Assembly (NCBI RefSeq): GCF_029263785.1
Contig: NZ_JAJUFE010000002.1
Span: forward strand, 1 to 64,000
Reading direction: 5' to 3'
Length of the DNA stretch: 64,000 bases
Origin: Pusillimonas sp.
Lineage (GTDB): Bacteria > Pseudomonadota > Gammaproteobacteria > Burkholderiales > Burkholderiaceae_B
Of this stretch, positions 33,388 through 42,532 are shown one piece after another. Positions within the stretch are counted from its first letter, which is position 1, and every line of letters begins with the position of its first letter. The notes beneath the pieces were generated by a model. That model did no database searches, was not told the DNA's origin, and saw only the letters and a program-made list of their open reading frames with translations. Both the position numbers and the translations under genes were made by a program.

Positions 33388-35253
33388 TTAACGCCTGCGC
33401 AGCTGGCTGACGTCGCGAACGGCGCCGCGATCTGCCGAAGTGGCCAGCGCGGCGTAGGCCTGCAAAGCCTGCGACACGTAGCGTTCGCGGTCTACGGGCT
33501 GCCAGGCCTTGTCGCCACGTGCTTCCATGGCGGCGCGGCGGTCGGCGAGTTCCTGCTCACTGATGGCAAGATGAATGCGCCGATTCGGAATATCGATTTC
33601 AATTGTGTCGCCGTCTTCCACCAGACCAATGTTTCCGCCTTCGGCAGCTTCGGGAGAAGCATGACCGATTACGAGCCCCGACGACCCGCCGGAAAAGCGG
33701 CCGTCAGTCAGCAGCGCAGAACTGGCTCCCAGACCCATCGATTTGAGATACGAGGTGGGATACAGCATCTCTTGCATGCCCGGGCCGCCTTTGGGGCCTT
33801 CGTAGCGAATGATCACAACGTGCCCTGCCTTGACTTCGCCGCCAAGAATGCCTTCGACGGCGGTGTCCTGGCTCTCGTAGACTTTTGCCGTACCGGTGAA
33901 GGTCAGGATGCTTTCGTCGACACCGGCGGTCTTGACAATACAGCCATTGGGCGCAAGATTGCCGTACAGCACAGCCAGCCCGCCGTCTTGCGAATAGGCG
34001 TTCTCGCGCGAACGAACGCAACCGCTCTTGCGATCGAGGTCGAGCGAGTCGAAATATTTATTCTGACTGAACGCGACCTGCGTCGGTACACCGCCGGGAG
34101 CCGCCTTATAGAAATTAAGGACCTCTTCGCTTGCATGCCCGCTGTTGATGTCCCACTGATCAATGGCCTGACGCAGCGTACCTGCATGCACATTGCCAAC
34201 GTCCAGATTGAGCAGCCCGGCCCGGGCCAGCTCGCCCAGGATGCCGAAGATGCCGCCTGCGCGGTGGACGTCTTCCATATGGTATTTTTCGGTAGCAGGA
34301 GCTACCTTGCTAAGACAGGGTACGCGTCGCGAGATACGGTCGATATCAGCCATGGTGAAATCGACTTCGGCCTCTTGTGCCGCTGCAAGCAGGTGAAGCA
34401 CGGTGTTCGTCGAGCCTCCCATGGCCACATCAAGGGTCATGGCGTTTTCAAAGGCTTCAAACGTGGCGATGCTTCGCGGCAGAACCGATTCGTCATTCTG
34501 CTCGTAGTAGCGCTTGCACAGATCGACCACCAGCTTGCCGGCGTTTTCAAACAAGGTCTGACGCAGGGCGTGTGTGGCCAGCAACGACCCGTTGCCCGGC
34601 AGGGCCAATCCCAGGGCTTCGGTCAGGCAGTTCATGGAGTTGGCGGTAAACATCCCTGAACATGAACCACAGGTGGGGCAGGCGCTACGCTCGATGGTCT
34701 GGACTTCAGCGTCGCTGACCTGTGTGTCGGCCGCTTTGACCATGGCATCTACCAGGTCGAGCTTCATCAATATCTTCTTGGTGCTCGAGTCGATGACCTT
34801 GCCGGCTTCCATGGGCCCGCCTGACACAAAAACCACCGGAATGTTCAGCCGCATGGCGGCCATCAGCATTCCCGGAGTGATCTTGTCGCAGTTGGAAATG
34901 CAGACCATGGCGTCCGCACAATGAGCATTGACCATGTATTCGACCGAGTCGGCGATGAGCTCGCGCGACGGCAAGGAATACAGCATGCCGCTATGGCCCA
35001 TGGCGATGCCGTCATCGACGGCTATGGTATTGAACTCCTTGGCGACCCCGCCCGCCGCTTCGATCTGGCGTGCCACCAGTTGGCCCATGTCCTTGAGATG
35101 GACGTGACCGGGTACAAACTGGGTGAAGGAGTTGACGACAGCGATAATCGGCTTGCTGAAGTCGTCGTCTTTCATGCCGGTGGCACGCCACAGGGCACGC
35201 GCGCCGGCCATGTTACGGCCGTGAGTCGAGGTACGGGAACGATATTGCGGCAT
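33388..35253 (-). CDS. ilvD: Dihydroxy-acid dehydratase (long, E. coli-type IlvD)
   Basis: 621 residues, the full length of the enterobacterial enzyme. Iron-sulphur ligands are visible in [10 protein letters not shown] and in [18 protein letters not shown], with a further Cys near the N-terminal third. It dehydrates 2,3-dihydroxy-isovalerate and -methylvalerate to the 2-oxo acids of valine and isoleucine synthesis. Because of length and motif it is the better candidate for the biosynthetic copy than the 562-residue paralogue at 23586. It is followed closely by the AEC carrier. Confidence 0.93.
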   Translation of the reverse strand: MPQYRSRTSTHGRNMAGARALWRATGMKDDDFSKPIIAVVNSFTQFVPGHVHLKDMGQLVARQIEAAGGVAKEFNTIAVDDGIAMGHSGMLYSLPSRELIADSVEYMVNAHCADAMVCISNCDKITPGMLMAAMRLNIPVVFVSGGPMEAGKVIDSSTKKILMKLDLVDAMVKAADTQVSDAEVQTIERSACPTCGSCSGMFTANSMNCLTEALGLALPGNGSLLATHALRQTLFENAGKLVVDLCKRYYEQNDESVLPRSIATFEAFENAMTLDVAMGGSTNTVLHLLAAAQEAEVDFTMADIDRISRRVPCLSKVAPATEKYHMEDVHRAGGIFGILGELARAGLLNLDVGNVHAGTLRQAIDQWDINSGHASEEVLNFYKAAPGGVPTQVAFSQNKYFDSLDLDRKSGCVRSRENAYSQDGGLAVLYGNLAPNGCIVKTAGVDESILTFTGTAKVYESQDTAVEGILGGEVKAGHVVIIRYEGPKGGPGMQEMLYPTSYLKSMGLGASSALLTDGRFSGGSSGLVIGHASPEAAEGGNIGLVEDGDTIEIDIPNRRIHLAISEQELADRRAAMEARGDKAWQPVDRERYVSQALQAYAALATSADRGAVRDVSQLRRR

Positions 35254-35303
35254 TTGAAGGCTCTAAGCAGGTTACGGGTAGCACCAAGTTTACCAATTTA
35301 CAT

Positions 35304-35435
35304 TCAGACCATTTCTTCGCCGCTTCTGCGTGCAGCCCGCATGTCACGGATAAGGGCAACGATGAGCATGATCAGGATACCCGTTGAGATAACGGGCCAG
35401 ATCAAAATGTAGACGCTTAATCCCAATGCATTCAT
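35304..35435 (-). CDS. Small membrane protein after the symporter, probable symporter accessory subunit
   Basis: 43 residues from ATG 35435 with GGAG before it. One hydrophobic helix (about 4-28) and a basic cytoplasmic tail (RDMRAARRSGEEMV). It starts 22 bases after the stop of the SSS symporter on the same strand. Single-helix proteins of this size coded next to SSS carriers are known as small accessory subunits. I recognise the arrangement, not the sequence, so the function is inferred. Confidence 0.7.
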   Translation of the reverse strand: MNALGLSVYILIWPVISTGILIMLIVALIRDMRAARRSGEEMV

Positions 35436-35457
35436 AAATTTTCTCCGGTTGCAGGAT

Positions 35458-37089
35458 TTATTGCTGAAAAGCCACGACCCTTTCGTCAAGCAGATCAAAA
35501 TCAAAACGCTCGTTCGAGCGCAGGCTGATGGCGACACAAACGATGGCACTTACGCCGTAGGCGGTCAGCGAGCTGAGCAAGACAACATAATCACGCAAGA
35601 ATCCGACGCTGAAGGGCGCCAGCACCAGCATCGTCAGGCCGCCCATCACAAGGCCCGCGGTTTTTCCAAAGAATCCAAAAGCCATCAGACCGATGACGAT
35701 GCCGCCCCCGACTGAAGCCAGCAGTTCGAATACGACGGCCACAAGACCCTGCAGGGGCAGAAGTTCAAAGCGCAACAAGGTAAACACGGTGACGGCGCAG
35801 ATGACTGCCCAGGTAAAAGCCTTGTTGGTGATGCGGTCCCAGTAGAAGCTCATGATGACCGGGAACACGATGGCTCCCCAAAGAGCTCCGACGAACACCA
35901 GCATCACCAGAATATCCATGCGCAGGCTGGCAAATATGATTCCTATCATAGTGGCCACGATCATGGTCATGCGACCCCAGAAAAGCATGCGAGCCGGATC
36001 CGGCCGTCCTTTGGCCAGGTTCTTGCCATAGATATCCGTCATCACAATCGCGGACAAGGCTGAAAGGTCGGAATCTGCCGTCGATGACAATGATCCGATC
36101 ACCAGAATGAAGAACAGACCAATTGCAAATGGTGGCAAATAGGCCGAAGCCATCTGCGGAATGATGTTGTTGAGATTTCCGTCGGCAGGCTCAAGACCGA
36201 CGAACAAGGCAAGCAGACCCAGCATTCCCAGCCCGATGACGATGGCTCCGTAGCCCACGGTCGCCGAGATGAAGGTCGGCCTGATCAGGTCTTCGCGCAC
36301 TGCAAACAAGCGTTGCGCGATCGTCTGATTCCCAATGGCATAGGCAAGAACGGCAACCAGATACGGCGCACCCTGATTCAGGAACGCCTCGGAAGAAAAG
36401 AAACTCGCCTGCTGGTCGGTCAGTGTTGACATATTTGCCGCCAGCATCTCGGTACCCCCCACATTGAAGAAGATGATGGGAATGATGACCACGGCCGAGA
36501 CGATCATGGCAGCAAGCTGGGCAAAGTCCGTCATGACCGAGGCCCGGAAACCCGACCAGATCGTGTAAGAAAGCACGCCCACACCCGCGATCAGGACCCC
36601 TTGCACGAAGCTGAGAGGACTCAGAATGGAAACCAGTGCCCCAGCCGCCGTGAAGTTCACCATAAGACTGATACAGCTGCCAACAAGATTGGACACGGCC
36701 ATTATGAGTTGACTGGACTTTCCGTGGCGCGCATGCATGACTTCGGCCAGGGTATGGGCCTTTGGCGCAAGTTGCCGGAACCGGCGGCCAAACGGATAAA
36801 TGAACAGAATCATCAAGGCACCCCACAAGCCGTAATGGATCGGCCCGGAAACGCCATATCGATAGCCTGCACTGGCACTGGCGTAAAACGAGGCTGCCCA
36901 GATCCAGGTGGCAATCATGCTCGCCGCCGACAGGCCGAATCCGATGGCGTTGTTCGACACCATGTAGCCGTCAACGTTTTCCTGCTTCTGCCGAATGGTC
37001 AACGACATCAAGAAGGTAATTGCGTAAAAGCCAACCAGCAGCAATACGGCCGTTAACCCTGATAACTGAAATAGCTCTGTGTCCTGCAT
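35458..37089 (-). CDS. Sodium:solute symporter (SSS family)
   Basis: 543 residues with about 13-14 membrane segments. The SSS features are present: TWIWAASFYASASAGYRYGV in TM2, the GSLSSTADSDLSALSAI segment of the sodium site, and a short acidic C-tail. AAGGATC precedes the ATG. Relatives carry urea, proline, acetate or other small solutes, and the TWIW form resembles urea/polyamine-type members. The gene has a long, structured upstream region (see 37090-37714) and a small accessory protein behind it. The substrate is not known; the hut genes next door make histidine or urocanate only a guess. Confidence 0.87.
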   Translation of the reverse strand: MQDTELFQLSGLTAVLLLVGFYAITFLMSLTIRQKQENVDGYMVSNNAIGFGLSAASMIATWIWAASFYASASAGYRYGVSGPIHYGLWGALMILFIYPFGRRFRQLAPKAHTLAEVMHARHGKSSQLIMAVSNLVGSCISLMVNFTAAGALVSILSPLSFVQGVLIAGVGVLSYTIWSGFRASVMTDFAQLAAMIVSAVVIIPIIFFNVGGTEMLAANMSTLTDQQASFFSSEAFLNQGAPYLVAVLAYAIGNQTIAQRLFAVREDLIRPTFISATVGYGAIVIGLGMLGLLALFVGLEPADGNLNNIIPQMASAYLPPFAIGLFFILVIGSLSSTADSDLSALSAIVMTDIYGKNLAKGRPDPARMLFWGRMTMIVATMIGIIFASLRMDILVMLVFVGALWGAIVFPVIMSFYWDRITNKAFTWAVICAVTVFTLLRFELLPLQGLVAVVFELLASVGGGIVIGLMAFGFFGKTAGLVMGGLTMLVLAPFSVGFLRDYVVLLSSLTAYGVSAIVCVAISLRSNERFDFDLLDERVVAFQQ

Positions 37090-37138
37090 GAAACAAGATC
37101 CTTTTATGATTGATTTTCTATGGACGACACAACGCAGG

Positions 37139-37158
37139 GCGGGCCCACCAGGGCCCGC
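37139..37158 (-). other. Leader hairpin of the symporter gene
   Basis: An 8-bp perfect GC stem with tetraloop ACCA, about 50 bases before the SSS start. There is no T-run, so it is more likely a leader structure than a terminator. Confidence 0.5.
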
Positions 37159-37195
37159 AACAATAAAGGCACGTTGTCGACGGCCACACCAAGGC

Positions 37196-37225
37196 AGCGT
37201 CAGTCACGTATACGTGCATGACGCT
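37196..37225. promoter_or_regulatory. 30-bp imperfect palindrome
   Basis: Arms AGCGTCA...TGACGCT surround the perfect core CACGTATACGTG; 13 of 15 base pairs match. It lies 107 bases upstream of the symporter start, a plausible operator for a dimeric regulator. Confidence 0.5.
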
Positions 37226-37230
37226 CCTGC

Positions 37231-37274
37231 GAGTACTTATTGAGTACCTTGACCGTACGTGATTCGTACGTTTG
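37231..37274. repeat. Four GTAC elements phased at exactly 11 bp
   Basis: GTAC begins at 37233, 37244, 37255 and 37266. The first two are in GAGTAC, the last two in CGTACG. One helical turn between copies puts all on the same DNA face, as in cooperative operator arrays. Confidence 0.6.
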
Positions 37275-37714
37275 TGCGGTTCATAGAACCGTTGATATCG
37301 ACGGATACCGCCGAGCCATCGCACGATGGCAATTGACAGAGCCCAAGAAATAGAACGAACTTAGGCTCGAATAAAAGCGTTTAAACAGCTGATGCCGTAA
37401 AATAACAAAGGCATGAGTATACGCACCAGGCCACATTATGTCTAGTCAAATAATACGTACACTAATCTTTTATCAGGCGTACACGCTGTAATTAAGAAAA
37501 GTCTTACACAAGACTGAAGCTGTTTTGCAAGGGATATCACCGATGCGCGAACGTAGATGCATGTGTCATGCTAGGGCAGGTTTGCCACGGTGGCCCTTGT
37601 GCTTTCCAGCAAACTTCGACCCAGTCGCACAATTGCAATCTGCCTGTGCAACGATAAGGGCTTTCGTAACGCCGGCCATGTTTTCAACAACCGGATGTTC
37701 AACCAGGAATCTCA

Positions 37715-37897
37715 ATGTCCGCAACGAATAAAACTCTTGCTCCGTACCGCACCTGGAAAGTCAAGCCTTACACACTCTCCCCCGAAGCACGACTCGTGCA
37801 GCAGCGCGCAGAACAAGCCCAGCCGCCCATGATCTCGCTACATACAAGCAAAAACAGCGATCGCCGCGCCAAAAAAGAAGACACCATCGCCACCTAG
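37715..37897 (+). CDS. Possible small basic protein, 60 residues
   Basis: An ATG with AGGA seven bases upstream opens a 60-codon frame for a basic, hydrophilic protein rich in Lys, Arg and Gln, with no signal or membrane segment. It lies between the symporter upstream region and the convergent hutC gene. I recognise no family, and the codon pattern is not decisive. It could be a real small gene or chance. Confidence 0.35.
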   Translation: MSATNKTLAPYRTWKVKPYTLSPEARLVQQRAEQAQPPMISLHTSKNSDRRAKKEDTIAT

Positions 37898-37909
37898 CCC
37901 AAAAGCCGC

Positions 37910-38620
37910 TCAAAGCGTACCTTCCAGCTGGTAGCGGCTGCCGGGATACCACATGGTCGCCACCGATGCGACCTGATCACCCGACAACGTGGTTCGATTC
38001 AGAACCAGGCAGGGCTCACCCTCGGGAATCTGCAGCATCCGCGCGATATCCCGAGGCGCACTCATGGCCTCGACGCTATAGCGTACACCCTGTAAGGGGG
38101 CCACGATCATCAGGTACTCGTTGGCGGTAGTGACAGAAAAGTCCTGCTCCAGGTAGTCGGGGCCCACCACGGCGTTGACCCATCGGTCCTCGACCTGGAT
38201 CGGAACGCCGTTGTCCAGGTGCACGATCACCGAATGAAACAGCGGATGCCCGGCAGCGACCTCAAACTTCTGGGTAAGCGGATCCTGCGCCTTGAGACTG
38301 TCAAGAAGATGTACCTCGCAGCTATGCTCATGACCGCGTTCGCGTACTTCATCCGCAATGCTGTTGATCGCAATCAGCGTGGCCTGGTATTTTTGCTTGG
38401 CCACATAGGTGCCCGAGCCTTGCACACGTGTCAGCACCCGCTCGGCAGTCAGCTCCTTGACCGCGCGGTTGACTGTCATTCGCGAGACGCCAAACTTCCT
38501 GGCCAGAGCCTCTTCAGTGGGAACTACGTCCCCTTCCTTCCATTTGCCCTTTTCGATCCCCGCAATCAGGTAGTTCTTGATCTCCAGATAGCGGGGAATG
38601 TCCCGTTTCTTGCTGCGCAC
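37910..38620 (-). CDS. hutC: HutC-type GntR-family repressor of histidine utilisation
   Basis: 236 residues from a GTG at 38620 with GGAGG four bases before it; a longer reading to 38710 would cross the operator and adds hydrophobic junk. The GntR winged HTH (about 5-75: VPTEEALARKFGVSRMTVNR, VQGSGTYVA) is followed by a UTRA effector domain. HutC repressors leave DNA when urocanate binds. It is divergent from the hut importer, and the palindrome at 38681 matches the known HutC core TGTATATACA. Control of all hut genes here is very likely. Confidence 0.92.
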   Translation of the reverse strand: MRSKKRDIPRYLEIKNYLIAGIEKGKWKEGDVVPTEEALARKFGVSRMTVNRAVKELTAERVLTRVQGSGTYVAKQKYQATLIAINSIADEVRERGHEHSCEVHLLDSLKAQDPLTQKFEVAAGHPLFHSVIVHLDNGVPIQVEDRWVNAVVGPDYLEQDFSVTTANEYLMIVAPLQGVRYSVEAMSAPRDIARMLQIPEGEPCLVLNRTTLSGDQVASVATMWYPGSRYQLEGTL

Positions 38621-38680
38621 GCTGCCTCCGTAAACCACTATTGATGCAACCAATCTTATTTGATAGAGTTCTGTATGATA

Positions 38681-38698
38681 AAGTTGTATATACAACTT
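38681..38698. promoter_or_regulatory. HutC operator
   Basis: AAGTTGTATATACAACTT, a perfect 18-bp palindrome containing TGTATATACA, the core known for HutC sites in Pseudomonas. It lies between hutC and the importer operon, 44 bases before the binding-protein start. Confidence 0.8.
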
Positions 38699-38741
38699 AA
38701 CAACTTTCAAGCGACGTGGTCAACTAACAGGAGAGACAACA

Positions 38742-39893
38742 ATGAAACGTCTTCTAACCACCAGCAAGCTGGCGCTGGCCCTGGCTGTTTCAGCCGCTTT
38801 CGCCGCCCCTTCGGCCATGGCCGATATCAAGATCGGGCTTAATGTCCCGCTAACGGGCTTTGCAGCCTTTGACGGCAATTCCGCTCATATCGGAGCTCAG
38901 CTTGCCGTCGAGAAAGCCAACGCAGAAGGCGGCATCAACGGAGAGAAAATCCAGTTGATCGCTTATGACGATCAGGCCTCTGCCAAGGAAGCGACCCCGG
39001 TTGCCACCAAGCTGATCGAGCGCGATCAGGTCGTGGGTGCCGTATCAGGTTCGTATTCGGCTGCCACCCGCCCTGCTGCACAGATATTCCAGGCGGCCAA
39101 GGTTCCCTACGTGGTTGCCTATTCGATTGACCCCAGCGTCACGCAAACCGGCGATTACATGTTCCGCGTTTCATCCATGGGCGAAGTCCAGGGACGTGGT
39201 GGTGCCAAGCTGGTCCATGAGCTGGGCAAAAAGCGTGTCGTGCTCGTTACGCTAAAGAACGATTTTGGCCAGACCCTGGCGCGCGGCTTCAAGGACGCTG
39301 CCAAGAAGTTCGACCTGGACATCGTCAGCGAATATGAATACGACATCAAAGATCGCCAGTTCGGCTCCCTGATCGCCAAGGTCAAGTCTGACAACCCGGA
39401 AGTCATCTATGCTTCGGGCTATTACTTCAACGCCGGTCCCCTCGTGTCGCAAATGCGTGCTGCCGGCGTAACAGTACCCATCATCGGCCAAGAAGGCTAC
39501 GACAGCGAAAAGTTCATCGAGATCGCCGGCAAGGCCGCTGAAGGAACGCTGTTGGTAACGTCGCTGGATCGCGATTCCGATGTCGCCGAAACCAAGGAGT
39601 TCCTCGAGAAGTTCCGCGAAAAGGCCGGCTTTGGTGCTGACATGGTGGGCGCATCCACCTACACTGCCACCGCCATTCTGATCGAAGGTCTGCGCAAGAC
39701 CAATGGCAAGGGCGGCGAAGCATTGCGCGACGCCATCGCAGAGGGCACCTACACCATGCCTATCGGTGAACTCAAGTTCAACGATCTGCATGAAGTCAGC
39801 AAAGACCTGCAGGTACAGGTTGTCAAGGATGGCGCTTTCCGTCGCCACTCTGTCCTGCACGATCCCGAGCTTCTTGCACCTCCCAGCAAGTAA
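38742..39893 (+). CDS. Liv-type periplasmic binding protein of the hut importer
   Basis: 383 residues with AGGAG upstream, a signal peptide (KRLLTTSKLALALAVSAAFA, cut near SAMA), then a type I binding fold beginning DIKIGLNVPLTGFAAFDGN. It is close in style to LivK receptors that bind amino acids. As the first gene behind the HutC operator, in a transcript leading to hutU, its ligand is probably histidine or urocanate. It is followed by two GC hairpins before livH. Confidence 0.92.
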   Translation: MKRLLTTSKLALALAVSAAFAAPSAMADIKIGLNVPLTGFAAFDGNSAHIGAQLAVEKANAEGGINGEKIQLIAYDDQASAKEATPVATKLIERDQVVGAVSGSYSAATRPAAQIFQAAKVPYVVAYSIDPSVTQTGDYMFRVSSMGEVQGRGGAKLVHELGKKRVVLVTLKNDFGQTLARGFKDAAKKFDLDIVSEYEYDIKDRQFGSLIAKVKSDNPEVIYASGYYFNAGPLVSQMRAAGVTVPIIGQEGYDSEKFIEIAGKAAEGTLLVTSLDRDSDVAETKEFLEKFREKAGFGADMVGASTYTATAILIEGLRKTNGKGGEALRDAIAEGTYTMPIGELKFNDLHEVSKDLQVQVVKDGAFRRHSVLHDPELLAPPSK

Positions 39894-39906
39894 GTTGCTT
39901 TAAATG

Positions 39907-39929
39907 ACGCGCCGCGCGGGGCGGCGCGT
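39907..39929 (+). other. Intergenic hairpin after the binding protein gene
   Basis: ACGCGCCGC / GCGGCGCGT, a 9-bp perfect stem with a 5-base loop, followed by TTTATT. It likely attenuates read-through or protects the receptor mRNA. A second stem (GCTGCCCC/GGGGCGGC, 39957-39976) follows. Confidence 0.65.
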
Positions 39930-40007
39930 TTATTCTCCAAAGAAGAAGGCCAAAAGGCTGCCCCAGCAGGGGCGGCTTCCTTCAATAAGACCTATCCAGG
40001 AGCCGCT

Positions 40008-40871
40008 ATGCTCTTTGTCGAGCTCGTCGCACAAGGACTGGTGCAGGGCAGCATCTACGCCCTCATCGCCCTTGGCCTGACCCTGGTGTACGGACTGCTG
40101 CGCATCCTGCACATTGCCCACGCCGCCCTGTTTACACTGGGTGGTTACATCGGCGTTATCGCCACCAACGCTACAGGCAGCCTTACGCTGGCCTGTATTG
40201 CCGCCATGATTGGCGCCGGCATCGTAGGCGTGATCATTTATCGCCTCTGCTACGAACCCATATTGAATCAGCCCCCCTTCGTTGCGCTGATTGCTTCCAT
40301 TGGGCTGTATATCGCCTTTGAAGAAGCGTTCCGCATACTGTTTGGTGCGGCCGGCCTCACCTATGACTCCCCACCACTGCAGCAGTACGTGCATGTCTTC
40401 GGCGGGCTTCATTTCAGCCTGGCCGAACTGATGGTCATGGGCAGCTCGCTGGCCATCATTGCCGCCCTGGGATATCTCCAAACGCACACCCGCATTGGTA
40501 TCGCCTGTCAGGCAACCGTCTCCGACCCCCAGATGGCTCAATCTTTCGGCATTCGCCTGCGCACGGTCCGCGACCTCAACTTCTTCGTCGGTTCGGCCCT
40601 GGCCGGCTTTGCCGGTGTCTGGGTAGCCTTGCTCAACAACCTCGTCGAACCCACCATGGGCAGCGTGCCTTCATACAAGGCTCTGGCCATTATCGTTCTT
40701 GGCGGTATGGGATCTGTCCGCGGCACCTTGATGGCCGCCCTGGTACTCGGAGTCGTCGAATCGTTTGGCACCATCTACCTCGACCAGTGGCTTGACCGCA
40801 ATGCGGTGGCATTCGCCCTGCTCATTCTCGTACTCATGGTCCGTCCCCAGGGACTTTTCGCTCGACGCTAG
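40008..40871 (+). CDS. livH: LivH-type ABC permease of the hut importer
   Basis: 287 residues, hydrophobic throughout, with AGGAG six bases before the ATG. LivH motifs are GLLRILHIAHAALFTLGGYIG near residue 30-50 and VLGGMGSVRGTLMAALVLG near 230. It ends in VRPQGLFARR, like other LivH proteins. The livM start follows after nine bases. It forms the transmembrane channel with LivM. Confidence 0.92.
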   Translation: MLFVELVAQGLVQGSIYALIALGLTLVYGLLRILHIAHAALFTLGGYIGVIATNATGSLTLACIAAMIGAGIVGVIIYRLCYEPILNQPPFVALIASIGLYIAFEEAFRILFGAAGLTYDSPPLQQYVHVFGGLHFSLAELMVMGSSLAIIAALGYLQTHTRIGIACQATVSDPQMAQSFGIRLRTVRDLNFFVGSALAGFAGVWVALLNNLVEPTMGSVPSYKALAIIVLGGMGSVRGTLMAALVLGVVESFGTIYLDQWLDRNAVAFALLILVLMVRPQGLFARR

Positions 40872-40880
40872 GAGACGCAC

Positions 40881-41750
40881 ATGGCATACGAAATTTCTTT
40901 GCTCACAGCCATGGGAATCAGCGTCATCTTTGCGCTGTCCCTCAATCTCATCACGGGCTTTTGTGGCCAGATCAGTCTGGGTCACGCTGCCTTTCTGGGT
41001 ATCGGGGCCTATACCTCGGCCATGCTATGCAAAGCAGGCGTACCCTTTTTTGCCACCCTGCCCGTCGGCATGCTGCTTGCCGGCATAGTGGGCATTATCG
41101 TTGGGCTCACCAGCCTGCGGGTACGCGCCGACTTCCTGGCCATTACCACGATGGGAGCCGTATTCCTGTTTGTCGGCGTCGTCCGTCAGCAAGAGTGGCT
41201 GGGCGGCGAAATGGGCATCTCCGGCATTCCGGGATCGGGGCTGGACCGTGTGGAGTTCATGTGGTTCTCGCTTGGCCTGGCTGCTCTGGTTGCCATTTTC
41301 TGCATCTACATCCAGAAATCATGGATGGGCCGCGTGTTTAACGGCATTGCCGAAGACGAAGACACCATGCGGGTTCTTGGCATTGACGTACCGCGGTACA
41401 AATTGGCTGCATTTGCCATGGGTACGGCAATCGCCGGCCTGGCTGGCGGGCTTTACGGTCAGCACTTCAAGTACATAGGGCCGGAAAGCTTTGGCTTCAT
41501 CGAATCGATCACCGTGCTGTCGATGGTGGTGTTCGGCGGCATAGGCTCGGTTCCTGGCGTGATCTTCGGGGCGGCCTTGCTGTCGGCCCTTCCGGCATGG
41601 TTCCAGGTAATCGGCGACTACAAGCTGCTGGTTTACGGCGGCGTCCTGTTCTTGATGATGCGCTTTTCGCCGGGTGGTGTCGCGGGCATGGTGCGCGCAC
41701 TCATGCGCCGCCGCGGTAACCGCAAGCAAGCTGAAGGAGCACGCCCATGA
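40881..41750 (+). CDS. livM: LivM-type ABC permease of the hut importer
   Basis: 289 residues with GGAG before the ATG. The LivM pattern is clear: NLITGFCGQISLGHAAFLG near the N-terminus, the coupling loop FNGIAEDEDTMRVLGIDVPR in the middle, and VVFGGIGSVPGVIFGAALL near the C-terminus. It ends in an ATGA overlap with livG. It is the second membrane half of the importer. Confidence 0.92.
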   Translation: MAYEISLLTAMGISVIFALSLNLITGFCGQISLGHAAFLGIGAYTSAMLCKAGVPFFATLPVGMLLAGIVGIIVGLTSLRVRADFLAITTMGAVFLFVGVVRQQEWLGGEMGISGIPGSGLDRVEFMWFSLGLAALVAIFCIYIQKSWMGRVFNGIAEDEDTMRVLGIDVPRYKLAAFAMGTAIAGLAGGLYGQHFKYIGPESFGFIESITVLSMVVFGGIGSVPGVIFGAALLSALPAWFQVIGDYKLLVYGGVLFLMMRFSPGGVAGMVRALMRRRGNRKQAEGARP

Positions 41751-42532
41751 CCGCAAACACCTTATTACGCGTCAAAGGCATTACCGTGCAGTTCGGCGGC
41801 CTCAAGGCTGTCGACGACGTGTCGTTCGACGTTCAGCAAGGCGAACTGCTCGGACTGATCGGGCCGAACGGCGCGGGCAAAACAACGCTGATGCGCGCGA
41901 TTACCGGCGTGGTCACTGCCAACTCGGGCTCGATTCATCTTGGTGATCAGGCCCTGACAGGTTTGCCGACACATCAGCGCATACGCCGCGGCCTGGCCTT
42001 CTCCCAGCAGCTGGTTCGACCCTTTCGCGAAATCTCGGTGCTGGACAACGTCGCGCTGGCAGCCGGTAGCGCACACACGCGCTCGCCCTTGAAAGCGTTG
42101 CTGCACACTGACTCCACCCGTGAACGAGACATCGCCCGAAGCATGCTGGAGCGGGTGGGCATAGCCCAACACGCCGACCAGATGCCCGGAATTCAACCGC
42201 TGGGCGTGCTCAAGCGTCTGGAGGTGGCTCGCGCCCTGGCACAAGAACCCAAGCTTCTGCTGCTGGACGAACCCCTGGCAGGCCTGAACTCACGCGAAGC
42301 CACGACGCTTGCCGACACCATTGCCCAGATCAATCGCCAAGGGGTCACCATCATTCTGATCGAACACAATCTGGGTGAGGTCATGCGCATCTGCCAGAGA
42401 CTGGTCGTATTGGATAACGGACGAAACATCGCCAACGGCCCTCCGCGTGAGGTCATGCAGCAACCCCAAGTGCGTGCTGCGTATCTGGGCGCAGAAAAAT
42501 CTGCCGACATCACGGAGGAACAAGGTGCTTGA
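41747..42532 (+). CDS. livG: LivG-type ABC ATPase of the hut importer
   Basis: 261 residues. Walker A GPNGAGKTT and Walker B LLLLDEPLAGLNSRE are intact; the signature region reads QPLGVLKRLEVARAL, degenerate as in many LivG subunits. It overlaps livM by four bases and livF by eight. The tail EKSADITEEQGA is short and acidic. Confidence 0.92.
   Translation: MTANTLLRVKGITVQFGGLKAVDDVSFDVQQGELLGLIGPNGAGKTTLMRAITGVVTANSGSIHLGDQALTGLPTHQRIRRGLAFSQQLVRPFREISVLDNVALAAGSAHTRSPLKALLHTDSTRERDIARSMLERVGIAQHADQMPGIQPLGVLKRLEVARALAQEPKLLLLDEPLAGLNSREATTLADTIAQINRQGVTIILIEHNLGEVMRICQRLVVLDNGRNIANGPPREVMQQPQVRAAYLGAEKSADITEEQGA

Larger units (their letters stand above)
37090..37714. other. Long non-coding region upstream of the symporter
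   Basis: About 625 bases with no convincing gene. It holds a GCGGGCCC-ACCA-GGGCCCGC hairpin (37139-37158) in what would be the symporter leader, a 30-bp imperfect palindrome (37196-37225), a phased GTAC array (37231-37274), and two more GTAC elements 22 bases apart at 37457 and 37479. The part from 37300 on is more AT-rich and shows nothing else I can name. Confidence 0.6.

Noticed and set aside
33571-34659. Open frame of 362 codons on the plus strand
   Set aside because: Antisense shadow of the long ilvD gene.
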